A stretch of DNA of 64,000 nucleotides. Origin: Pseudomonas entomophila L48 (GTDB lineage Bacteria; Pseudomonadota; Gammaproteobacteria; Pseudomonadales; Pseudomonadaceae). The stretch covers positions 3,486,501-3,550,500 of the forward strand of contig NC_008027.1 in assembly GCF_000026105.1 (NCBI RefSeq). Direction: 5' to 3'. The position numbers and the translations under genes were made by a program. Shown here piece by piece: positions 52,247 to 60,095 of this stretch; positions within the stretch are counted from its first letter, which is position 1; every line of letters starts with the position of its first letter. Below the pieces are notes generated by a model. It made no database searches and was not told the DNA's origin. It saw only the letters and a program-made list of their open reading frames with translations.

Positions 52247-52510
52247 GGGGAATCCTCAGGCGTGGGCCGATATGGCGCTTTATGCCATACCCCCGGACAA
52301 AATACCAAGCCTGCGGCCTCCCGCAAGACCAGCGGGAAAGCGCTGATTCATGTGTCCTGAGTACATCAGGATGGCCGTCAGTCGCCTGACCGACACAAAT
52401 ATTTTCACTATGTTGATTTATGAAATTATTCATGTCATTTTCTGACTCACCTGCTCCATCGCCCGCAACGGGCCATGGCAGGCACCGCCCTACCCACCGG
52501 AGTCAAGAAT

Positions 52511-53287
52511 ATGAACAAGACCGGACTTCTAGGCGCATTGGCACTCTGTGCCTGCAGCGCACTCACCCAAGCCGACGAAGGCAGCCTGCGCATCGGCATC
52601 GAAGCCGCCTACCCGCCGTTCTCCTACCGTACCCCCGCAGGCGAACTGGCCGGCTTCGACTACGACATCGGCAACGCCCTGTGCGCGCAGATGCAGGTGA
52701 AATGCCAGTGGGTCATCCAGGAGTTCGACGGGATGATTCCGTCTTTGAAGGTGCGCAAGATCGACGCCGTGCTGTCGTCCATGTCGATCACCGAGGACCG
52801 CCTGAAATCGGTCGATTTCACCGACAAGTACTACCACACCCCCGGCAAGTTCGCGATGAAGGCCGGCAGCACCCTCAACGACCCGGTCGCCGACCTCAAG
52901 GGCCACAAGCTCGGTGTGCAACGCGCCTCCACCTACGACCGCTACGCCACCGAGCAACTGGAACCCGCCGGCGTCGAAGTGGTGCGCTACGCCTCGCAGA
53001 ACGAAGCCTTCCTCGACCTGGTGGCCGGCCGTCTGGACGCCACCCTCGCCGACATCGTCAACACCGAGGAAAGCTTCATCAAGACCCCCGCAGGCCAAGG
53101 CTTCGCCCTGGTCGGCCCGGACGTCAGCGACCCGCAGTACTTCGGCCGCGGCGCTGGCATCGCCGTGCGCAAGGGCGACAGCGCCAACCTGGCCCGGCTC
53201 AACGCCGCCATCGCCGCGATCCGCGCCAACGGCACCTACCAGCAGGTGCAGAGCAAGTACTTCCCGTTCGACATCTACGGCCAGTAA
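52511..53287 (+). CDS. Polar amino-acid ABC transporter, periplasmic binding protein (HisJ/ArgT-like)
   Basis: A 258-aa protein with signal peptide (MNKTGLLGALALCACSALTQ, cleavage near TQA). SBP_bac_3 features: LRIGIEAAYPPFSYRTPAGE, GFDYDIGNALCAQM, CQWVIQEFDGMIPSLKVRKI and SITEDRLKSVDFTDKYY, closest in style to the lysine/arginine/ornithine-binding group. First gene of an SBP-permease-permease-deacylase-ATPase operon. Confidence 0.92.
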   Translation: MNKTGLLGALALCACSALTQADEGSLRIGIEAAYPPFSYRTPAGELAGFDYDIGNALCAQMQVKCQWVIQEFDGMIPSLKVRKIDAVLSSMSITEDRLKSVDFTDKYYHTPGKFAMKAGSTLNDPVADLKGHKLGVQRASTYDRYATEQLEPAGVEVVRYASQNEAFLDLVAGRLDATLADIVNTEESFIKTPAGQGFALVGPDVSDPQYFGRGAGIAVRKGDSANLARLNAAIAAIRANGTYQQVQSKYFPFDIYGQ

Positions 53288-53311
53288 TCCCGGCCGACGA
53301 GGACTCTCATC

Positions 53312-54001
53312 ATGCTTTACGGCTACGGCTCGAGCATTCTCGAGGGCGCCTGGCTGAGCGTCAGCCTGGCCCTGCTGGCGATGGCCCTGGCCATTACCCT
53401 GGGCCTGATCGGCGCGGCCTGCCGCCTGTCACCGCTGAAATGGCTGGCGGCCGTGGGTGATGTCTACACCACGGTGGTGCGCGGCATTCCCGACCTGGTG
53501 CTGATCCTGCTGGTGTTCTACGGCGGCCAGGACCTGGTCAACCGGCTGGCCCTGGCGCTGGGCTACGAGCAGTACATCGACATAAACCCGTTCATCGCCG
53601 GGGTCTGCACCATGGGCTTCATTTTCGGGGCGTACCTGTCGGAGACCTTTCGCGGCGCCTTCCTGGCCATCCCCCGCGGCCAGGCCGAAGCGGGCGCGGC
53701 CTATGGCATGAGCGGCCTGCAGGTGTTCTGGCGGATCAGCGTGCCACAGATGGTGCGCCTGGCCCTGCCGGGCTTCACCAACAACTGGCTGGTGCTGACC
53801 AAGTCCACCGCCCTGATTTCGGTGATCGGCCTGCAGGACATGATGTTCAAGGCCAAGAACGCCGCCGACGCCACCCACCAACCCTTCACCTTCTTCCTCG
53901 CCGTGGCCGGGCTGTACCTGCTGCTGACCAGCGTGTCGCTGGTGCTGTTGCGCGGCGTGGAGAAGCGCTATTCGGTCGGTGTCAAAGCCGCCGAGCTGTG
54001 A
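53312..54001 (+). CDS. Polar amino-acid ABC transporter permease (HisQ-like)
   Basis: A 229-aa permease with five hydrophobic helices and the EAA loop (IPRGQAEAGAAYGMSGLQVF). VVRGIPDLVLILLVFYGGQ is typical of HisQ/ArtQ. It forms the membrane channel with the next gene. Confidence 0.92.
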   Translation: MLYGYGSSILEGAWLSVSLALLAMALAITLGLIGAACRLSPLKWLAAVGDVYTTVVRGIPDLVLILLVFYGGQDLVNRLALALGYEQYIDINPFIAGVCTMGFIFGAYLSETFRGAFLAIPRGQAEAGAAYGMSGLQVFWRISVPQMVRLALPGFTNNWLVLTKSTALISVIGLQDMMFKAKNAADATHQPFTFFLAVAGLYLLLTSVSLVLLRGVEKRYSVGVKAAEL

Positions 54002-54014
54002 GAGGACGCCTTCG

Positions 54015-54713
54015 ATGATGCTCGACTATTCACTGATCTGGCAGAACCTGCCGCTGTACCTGGGTGGCATCGCGCTGACCCTGAAAGTACTGCTGATCTC
54101 CCTGGCCTGCGGCCTGGTGCTGGCGATCCCGCTGGCACTGATGCGCGTCTCGCGGTCCTGCCTGCTGCGCGTGCCGGCCTGGCTCTACACCTATGTGATC
54201 CGCGGCACGCCGATGCTGGTGCAGCTGTTCCTGATCTACTACGGCCTGGCGCAGTTCGAGGCGGTGCGGCAGAGCCCGCTGTGGCCATACCTGTCCAGCG
54301 CCACCTTTTGCACCTGCCTGGCGTTCGCCATCAATACCAGCGCCTACAGCGCCGAGCTGCTGGCCGGCAGCCTCAGGGCCACGCCCCGGGGCGAACTGGA
54401 AGCCGCCCGCGCCATGGGCATGTCGCGCCTGACCCTGTACCGCCGCATCCTGCTGCCGTCGGCCCTGCGCCGGGCCCTGCCGCAATACAGCAACGAGGTG
54501 CTGATGATGCTGCAGACCACCAGCCTGGCCTCGATCGTCACCCTGGTCGACATCACCGGCGCGGCCAAGACCTTCAACGCCCGCTACTACCTGCCCTTCG
54601 AGGCGTTCATCACCGCAGGGCTGATCTACCTGGTCCTGACGTTCATTTTGGTGCGCCTGTTCAAGCTGGCCGAGCGCCGCTGGCTGGCCTACCTGGCCCC
54701 GCGCAAGCACTAA
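54015..54713 (+). CDS. Polar amino-acid ABC transporter permease (HisM-like)
   Basis: A 232-aa permease with YVIRGTPMLVQLFLIYYGLAQ and EAA loop TPRGELEAARAMGMSRLTLY, as in HisM. GAGAGGA precedes the double ATG at 54015/54018. Lies 13 bp after the first permease. Confidence 0.92.
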   Translation: MMLDYSLIWQNLPLYLGGIALTLKVLLISLACGLVLAIPLALMRVSRSCLLRVPAWLYTYVIRGTPMLVQLFLIYYGLAQFEAVRQSPLWPYLSSATFCTCLAFAINTSAYSAELLAGSLRATPRGELEAARAMGMSRLTLYRRILLPSALRRALPQYSNEVLMMLQTTSLASIVTLVDITGAAKTFNARYYLPFEAFITAGLIYLVLTFILVRLFKLAERRWLAYLAPRKH

Positions 54714-54723
54714 GGAGCTTCCC

Positions 54724-55836
54724 ATGCAGCACATTGACCATACCCTGCCCTGGAGCGCCTGCGGCACCCAGCGCAGCCTGCGCGTGTTGCGCTTCGGCAG
54801 TGGCTCGCGCAAAGCCTACATCCAGGCCTCGCTGCACGCCGACGAGCTGCCAGGCATGCGCGTGGCCGTGGAGCTCAAGCGCCGGCTGCTCGAACTCGAA
54901 GCACAGGGCCGGCTGAGCGGCGTGATCGAACTGGTGCCGCTGGCCAACCCGATCGGCATCGGCCAGATGTTCCAGGCCACTCACCAAGGCCGTTTCGAAT
55001 TCGACAGCGGCAAGAACTTCAACCGCGATTTCCCGGCACTCACCGAGGCGCTGGCCGCGCACCTGCAAGGCCAACTGGGCAGCGATGGCGACGCCAACGT
55101 GGCAATCATCCGCCAGGCCATGCGCGACCTGCTCGCCGACCTGCCACCGGCCAGGTCCGAGCTGGACGGCCTGCGCCGTCTGCTCATGCAACACGCCTGC
55201 GACGCCGACCTGGTGCTGGACCTGCACTGCGACTTCGAGTCGGTAATGCTGCTCTACGCCATGCCCCAGCACTGGCCGCAGCTGCACTCGCTGGCCGCGC
55301 GCCTGGGCGCCGAAACGGCGCTGCTGGCCGAAGGCGCCGGTGGCGATGCCTTCGATGAAGCCTGTGCGGCGCCCTGGCTGCGCCTGCGCGAGTACTTCCC
55401 CGAGGCCGACATCCCCCTGGCCTGCGTGGCCACCACCATCGAGCTGCGCGGCATGGCCGACACCGGGCGCGAACAGTGCCAGGCCAGCGCCGAGCAGATT
55501 CTCGGCTACCTCGCCGACCAGGGCCTGATCAACGGTCCCTGGCCTGCCGCGCCCGATCACCACTGCCCGGCAACGCCGTTCGCCGGCGCCCAGTACGCCT
55601 ACGCCGAGCACCCCGGCGTGGTCAGTTTCCTGCAACCGCTGGGGGCCAAGGTGCGGGTCGGTGATCCGCTGTTCGAAGTGATCGACCCACTCAGCGACCG
55701 CCACAGTGTGGTCCGCGCCAGCACCGACGGCGTCCTCTATGCCCGCGAACGCCTGCGTTTCGCCCAACCCGGCCTGTGGCTGGCCAAGGTCGCCGGCAGC
55801 ACACCCATCCGCCAGGGTCGCCTGCTCAGCGACTGA
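54724..55836 (+). CDS. M14-family succinylglutamate desuccinylase/aspartoacylase-like deacylase
   Basis: A 370-aa zinc carboxypeptidase-fold enzyme. Zinc ligands are H38 and E41 in SLHADELPGM and a later His in LVLDLHCDFES; the substrate-binding GKNFNRDFP matches the RxxN/NRDFP region of the family. A C-terminal beta domain (residues about 285-370) resembles a lipoyl/biotin-type barrel. Members remove acyl groups from N-acyl amino acids. Placement inside an amino-acid ABC operon suggests that the imported compound is an N-acylated amino acid or that this enzyme processes it after uptake. Confidence 0.86.
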   Translation: MQHIDHTLPWSACGTQRSLRVLRFGSGSRKAYIQASLHADELPGMRVAVELKRRLLELEAQGRLSGVIELVPLANPIGIGQMFQATHQGRFEFDSGKNFNRDFPALTEALAAHLQGQLGSDGDANVAIIRQAMRDLLADLPPARSELDGLRRLLMQHACDADLVLDLHCDFESVMLLYAMPQHWPQLHSLAARLGAETALLAEGAGGDAFDEACAAPWLRLREYFPEADIPLACVATTIELRGMADTGREQCQASAEQILGYLADQGLINGPWPAAPDHHCPATPFAGAQYAYAEHPGVVSFLQPLGAKVRVGDPLFEVIDPLSDRHSVVRASTDGVLYARERLRFAQPGLWLAKVAGSTPIRQGRLLSD

Positions 55837-55855
55837 CACCACGGGGAATCGACTC

Positions 55856-56620
55856 ATGAACAAACTGGACATCCAGCAACTGCACAAAAGCTACGGCGAC
55901 CACCAGGTGCTGCGCGGCGTCTCCCTGCAGGCCAACGCGGGCGATGTGATCAGCATCATCGGCTCCAGCGGCTCGGGCAAGAGCACCTTCCTGCGCTGCA
56001 TCAACCTGCTCGAACAACCCAACGCCGGGCAGATCCTGGTCAACGGCGAGCAGCTGAAACTGCGCAATTGCCCGCGTGGCGGCCTGCGCGCCGCCGACCC
56101 GCGCCAGCTGCAACGGCTGCGTTCGCGGTTGAGCATGGTCTTCCAGCATTTCAACCTGTGGTCGCACATGAGCGCCCTGGAGAACGTCATGGAAGCACCA
56201 GTACAGGTGCTGGGCGTGGCCCGCAAGGAGGCGCGTGAGAAGGCCGAGCACTACCTGCACAAGGTCGGCGTCAGCCACCGGCGCGACGCCTACCCGGCGC
56301 ACATGTCCGGCGGCGAGCAGCAACGGGTGGCCATCGCCCGGGCGCTGGCCATGGAGCCTGAGGTGATGCTGTTCGACGAGCCCACCTCGGCGCTCGACCC
56401 GGAACTGGTGGGCGAGGTGCTGAAGGTCATGCAGGACCTGGCCCAGGAAGGCCGGACCATGGTCGTGGTCACCCACGAGATGGGCTTCGCCCGCGAAGTG
56501 TCCAACCAGCTGCTGTTCCTGCACAAGGGCCAGGCCGAGGAATGTGGCGACCCGCGCGAGGTGCTGGCGCGGCCGCAATCCGAGCGCCTGCGCCAGTTCC
56601 TTGCCGGCAGCCTCAAGTAA
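55856..56620 (+). CDS. Polar amino-acid ABC transporter ATPase (HisP/GlnQ-like)
   Basis: A 254-aa ATPase: Walker A GSSGSGKST, Q-loop MVFQHFNLWSHM, signature MSGGEQQRVAIARAL, Walker B MLFDEPTSALDP and the switch His in VVTHEMGFAREV. The start MNKLDIQQLHKSYG is chosen over an upstream frame extension. Last gene of the operon; a short hairpin follows. Confidence 0.93.
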   Translation: MNKLDIQQLHKSYGDHQVLRGVSLQANAGDVISIIGSSGSGKSTFLRCINLLEQPNAGQILVNGEQLKLRNCPRGGLRAADPRQLQRLRSRLSMVFQHFNLWSHMSALENVMEAPVQVLGVARKEAREKAEHYLHKVGVSHRRDAYPAHMSGGEQQRVAIARALAMEPEVMLFDEPTSALDPELVGEVLKVMQDLAQEGRTMVVVTHEMGFAREVSNQLLFLHKGQAEECGDPREVLARPQSERLRQFLAGSLK

Positions 56621-56629
56621 CCCCTCACG

Positions 56630-56652
56630 CTTCCCGGCTCCGCGCCGGGAAG
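56630..56652. terminator. Hairpin after the ABC operon
   Basis: CTTCCCGGC (56630-56638), 5-base loop, GCCGGGAAG (56644-56652). There is no T-run, so termination efficiency is uncertain. Confidence 0.5.
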
Positions 56653-56698
56653 TGCCTTGGGATACACTACGGCCACGCTTACAGGAGCCTCGCCGCGG

Positions 56699-57604
56699 AT
56701 GACCAGCCATTCGAAGAACACCACCGTCTATGCCTCGCCGGTCCTGCGCAAGCTGTCGCAGGGCCTGGCCGAGCTGCCGCCCTCGCTGCGCAAGGTCGCC
56801 GACTACATCCTGCGCCACCCGCTCAAGGCCGCGACCCTGACCATCGAGGAGATGGCCCAGGCCACCGCCACCTCGCCGGCGGCGGTCAACCGCCTGGCCA
56901 AGGCCCTCGACCTGGGCGGCTACAGCGGCATGAAGAGCGAGCTGGTCACGACCCTGCAGCAGATGGTCTCGCCGGTGGACAAGCTGCGCAACGAGTTGGC
57001 CCAGCGCCCAGGCGGCGACTTCGGCCTGCATGAGCAGATCCAGAGCGCCACCAGCAACCTGGCGACCACTGCCAGCAACAACCAGGCCGAGGCCTTCGAA
57101 GCCTTCATCAGCAGCCTGGTTGGTGCGCGCAAGGTGTATGTGCTGGGGTTTGGCAACAGCGTGTACCTGGCCGGGCTGGCGGCTTCGACCCTGGTGCCGT
57201 TCTGCCAGGATGCCTGCGCCATCAGCATGGAGGGCGGCAACGAAAACGCCGCCTACCGCCTGGCCGCGATCACCGAGCAGGACGTGCTGCTGGCGATCGC
57301 CCTGCCCCGCTATTCCCAGGACACCCTGCAGCTGGCGCGGTTCGCCCACGAACGCAACGCCACGGTGCTGGCGATCACCGACTCGCCCGCCTCGCCCCTG
57401 GCGCCGATCGCTCGCCATGTGCTGTACGCACCCGCCGATCACCCGGTGCTGACCAGCTCCAACATTGCCGTGCTGGCGCTGATCGAAGGGTTGGTGGCCG
57501 GGGTCATGGCACGTAACAAGGAAGCGGTGAAGCTGGCGACCGAGCTGACCGAGAGCGTGATGTCCTACCTGCATGTGCCAGGCGGCAAGGCGACCAGGAA
57601 GTAA
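56699..57604 (+). CDS. RpiR/MurR-family transcriptional regulator with SIS domain
   Basis: A 301-aa protein: N-terminal RpiR HTH (LRKVADYILRHPLKAATLTI, TSPAAVNRLAKALDLGGYSG) and C-terminal SIS sugar-phosphate-binding fold (ARKVYVLGFGNSVYLAGLAA ... DVLLAIALPRYSQDTLQLAR). It probably controls the preceding ABC/deacylase operon; regulators of this class usually sense phosphorylated sugars, but amino-acid-linked examples exist. AGGAG lies about 11 bases before the ATG. Confidence 0.9.
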   Translation: MTSHSKNTTVYASPVLRKLSQGLAELPPSLRKVADYILRHPLKAATLTIEEMAQATATSPAAVNRLAKALDLGGYSGMKSELVTTLQQMVSPVDKLRNELAQRPGGDFGLHEQIQSATSNLATTASNNQAEAFEAFISSLVGARKVYVLGFGNSVYLAGLAASTLVPFCQDACAISMEGGNENAAYRLAAITEQDVLLAIALPRYSQDTLQLARFAHERNATVLAITDSPASPLAPIARHVLYAPADHPVLTSSNIAVLALIEGLVAGVMARNKEAVKLATELTESVMSYLHVPGGKATRK

Positions 57605-57634
57605 AGGGGGCTCATGCAGCCCGATAGCCCCTCC

Positions 57635-57751
57635 CTGTGGGAGCGGCCTTGTGTCGCGAAAGGGCCGCAAAGCGGCCCCGGCGATCTGCGACAACTCCGA
57701 AATCCTGGGGCTGCTACGCAGCCCTTTCGCGACACAAGGCCGCTCCCACAT
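57635..57751. repeat. REP pair, family C
   Basis: Inverted TGGGAGCGGCCTTGTGTCGC units with GGGCCGCAAAGCGGCCC and GGGGCTGCTACGCAGCCC inner hairpins. With the next repeat it fills the gap between the RpiR and tautomerase genes. Confidence 0.9.
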
Positions 57752-57783
57752 GGACCGCGCCAAACCTGAGCCCCACTGTAAAC

Positions 57784-57872
57784 CTGTAGGAGCCAGCTTG
57801 CTGGCGAACAGCGCCGTGCACGGATCCGCGGTCGGCGTTGGGCCGGTTCGCCAGCAAGGCTGGCTCCTACAG
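57784..57872. repeat. REP pair, family B
   Basis: Inverted copies of TGTAGGAGCCAGCTTGCTGG flanking a GC-rich centre; the same family as the single element at 23050. Confidence 0.88.
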
Positions 57873-57918
57873 GGGTCTATGCTGTTGCCTGGAGTCTGCC
57901 ACCCTCAAGGAGCCGCAC

Positions 57919-58302
57919 ATGCCTCTCGTACGCATCGACATCCGCCGCCACCCCGACCGCACGCACCTGCAGAAGCTTGGTCAGGTCGTCTTCGCGGCCA
58001 TGAAACGCACCATCAATGTGCCGGAGCACGACAACTTCCAGGTGCTTACCGAACACGACGACGACCGCCTGGTGAACGATCGCGAATACCTGGGCATCCC
58101 GCGCACGGAGCGCCAGGTGTTCATCCAGCTCACCATCAGCGAGGGGCGCACGGTCGAGCAGAAGAAAGCGCTCTTCCAGGCCATCGCCGAAGGCTTGAAA
58201 GCAGAGGCGGACGTGCGCCCGGAGGATGTGTTCATCAACCTGGTCGAAGTGCGCAAGGAGAACTGGTCGTTCGGCCACGGCATTGCCCAGTACGCGGTCT
58301 AG
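57919..58302 (+). CDS. Tautomerase-superfamily protein (4-oxalocrotonate tautomerase-like)
   Basis: A 127-aa protein that starts MPLVRIDIRRHPDRTHLQKL; Pro2 would be the catalytic base after Met removal. The beta-alpha-beta halves (IDIRRH..., VFIQLTISEGRTVEQKKALF) and EDVFINLVEVRKENWSFGHG fit the double-length Tautomerase_2 group. AAGGAG precedes the ATG. The substrate is unknown. A LysR gene follows 91 bp later. Confidence 0.87.
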   Translation: MPLVRIDIRRHPDRTHLQKLGQVVFAAMKRTINVPEHDNFQVLTEHDDDRLVNDREYLGIPRTERQVFIQLTISEGRTVEQKKALFQAIAEGLKAEADVRPEDVFINLVEVRKENWSFGHGIAQYAV

Positions 58303-58393
58303 GTGATGGTTTTTCTACTGGCATGGGTTCCTTTCCCCAGGCATCGAGGCTAGTCTCGGCACACACGCCCCCGCCGATAGAACAGCCATCGCC

Positions 58394-59287
58394 ATGCCTG
58401 CTGGATTCCCGTCCCTGCCGTCACTCAACGCCCTGCGCATGTTCGAGGTGGTGGCCCGGCACCTGAACTTCCGCCTGGCCGCCGAGGAACTGGGGCTGAC
58501 CCAGGCCGCGGTGGCCCAGCAGATCCGCGGTTTGGAGGCCAGCCTCGAGATCCGCCTGTTCGAGCGCCTGCCACGGGGCCTGGGGCTGACCGACGCGGGC
58601 CTGGCCTACAGCGCCAGCGTGCGCGATGCCCTGGCGATGATCGACGAGGCCACCCGCCTGCTCAGGCCAGCACCGACACACCTGACGGTCAGCGTCACCC
58701 CCACCTTCGCCTCGAAATGGCTGATTCCGCGGCTGGGGGCGTTCGCTGAGCACAATCCGCAGATCGACCTGCGCCTGCTCGCCACCGATCGGCTGTCGCA
58801 CTTCCACACCGACGGGGTGGACCTCGCCGTGCGCCAGGGCCAACCGCCCTTCGGCGCCGGGTTGAACGCCGAGCTGCTCCTAGAGCAGCGCATCGTCGCG
58901 GTGGCCAGCCCGCAGTTGATTGCGGAGAAGGGCCTGCCAGACAGTTTCGAGGCCTTGCAAGGCTTCGTCTGGCTCCACGATGCCCATGGTTTCTGGCCCC
59001 AATTCACCGCCACTCTGTACCCTGGGCACGGCCAGCCCAGCGCCCGACACATGCGCTTCAACCAGACCGCCCTGGCCATCGAGGCCGCCATCAACGGCCA
59101 GGGCATCTGCCTGGCCAGCCGTGCCTTCGTCGCGGCCGACCTGGCTGCGGGCAGGCTGGTCCAGGTATTCCCCCAGCAAATGCGCCTGGACAAGGCGTTC
59201 TACCTGGTGTGGCCACGCAAGCCGCGACAACCGGCGACCTTGCAGCGGGTCAAGGCCTGGTTGCTGCAACAGGTAGCCGATAGCTGA
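58394..59287 (+). CDS. LysR-family regulator, GcvA-like
   Basis: A 297-aa protein: HTH (LNALRMFEVVARHLNFRLAA ... LTQAAVAQQIRGLEASLEI) and effector domain with VSVTPTFASKWLIPRLGAF, the GcvA-type signature. It is followed 92 bp downstream by the SDR gene on the same strand, a possible target. Confidence 0.9.
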   Translation: MPAGFPSLPSLNALRMFEVVARHLNFRLAAEELGLTQAAVAQQIRGLEASLEIRLFERLPRGLGLTDAGLAYSASVRDALAMIDEATRLLRPAPTHLTVSVTPTFASKWLIPRLGAFAEHNPQIDLRLLATDRLSHFHTDGVDLAVRQGQPPFGAGLNAELLLEQRIVAVASPQLIAEKGLPDSFEALQGFVWLHDAHGFWPQFTATLYPGHGQPSARHMRFNQTALAIEAAINGQGICLASRAFVAADLAAGRLVQVFPQQMRLDKAFYLVWPRKPRQPATLQRVKAWLLQQVADS

Positions 59288-59379
59288 GCTACTGGCTCGG
59301 CAAAGCCCGGCTGCCTCCCTCGTCCCACGTCATGCTGCTAGGGTTACACCCTCAGTCAAGGCATTTACCTGGAGGCAGC

Positions 59380-60084
59380 ATGTCAGTCGAAAAAGTAGCG
59401 ATCATCACCGCCGGTGGCAGCGGCATGGGCGCGGCCGCGGCGCGGCGGCTGGCCGCCGACGGCTACAAAGTCGGGATCCTGTCGTCGTCGGGCAAGGGCG
59501 AGGCATTGGCCAATGAGTTGGGCGGCGTGGGCGTCACCGGCAGCAACCAGTCGGTGGATGACCTTCAGCGCCTGGTCGACACCGTCATGGCCAAGTGGGG
59601 GCGCATCGACGTACTGGTCAACAGCGCCGGCCATGGCCCGCGCGCGCCGATCCTCGAGATCAGCGACGAGGACTGGCACAAGGGCATGGACACCTACCTG
59701 CTCAACGTCATCCGCCCGGCCCGCCTGGTAACGCCGATCATGCAACAGCAGAAGGCCGGGGTGATCATCAACATCTCCACCGCCTGGGCCTTCGAACCCA
59801 GCGCCCTGTTCCCCACCTCCGCTGTGTTCCGCTCGGGGCTGGCCGCGTTCACCAAGATCTTCGCCGACGAGTTCGCCGGCGACAACGTGCGCATCAACAA
59901 CGTCCTGCCCGGCTGGATCGACAGCCTGCCGGCCACCGAACAGCGCCGCGACAGCGTGCCGCTCAAGCGCTACGGCACCAGCGAGGAGATCGCCGCCACC
60001 ATCGCCTTCCTGGCCAGCGACGGCGCGGCCTATATCACCGGGCAGAACATCAAGGTCGATGGCGGGCTGACGCGCAGCGTGTAA
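59380..60084 (+). CDS. Short-chain dehydrogenase/reductase-like protein lacking the usual YxxxK
   Basis: A 234-aa Rossmann protein. The cofactor motif TAGGSGMGAAAARRL, NSAGHGP (NAG-type) and C-terminal ITGQNIKVDGG are clear SDR hallmarks. However, where NISS-x12-Y-x3-K is expected, it has NISTAWAFEPSALFPTSAVF followed by RSGLAAFTK, with no Tyr or Lys at the catalytic positions. It may be a binding protein or use other residues. GGAGGCAGC precedes the ATG. Confidence 0.85.
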   Translation: MSVEKVAIITAGGSGMGAAAARRLAADGYKVGILSSSGKGEALANELGGVGVTGSNQSVDDLQRLVDTVMAKWGRIDVLVNSAGHGPRAPILEISDEDWHKGMDTYLLNVIRPARLVTPIMQQQKAGVIINISTAWAFEPSALFPTSAVFRSGLAAFTKIFADEFAGDNVRINNVLPGWIDSLPATEQRRDSVPLKRYGTSEEIAATIAFLASDGAAYITGQNIKVDGGLTRSV

Positions 60085-60095
60085 GTACCGGGCGC

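Noticed and set aside
57635..57872. CRISPR-like cluster of repeated palindromes
   Set aside because: The repeats are inverted REP pairs of two different families with no regular spacers and no cas genes.
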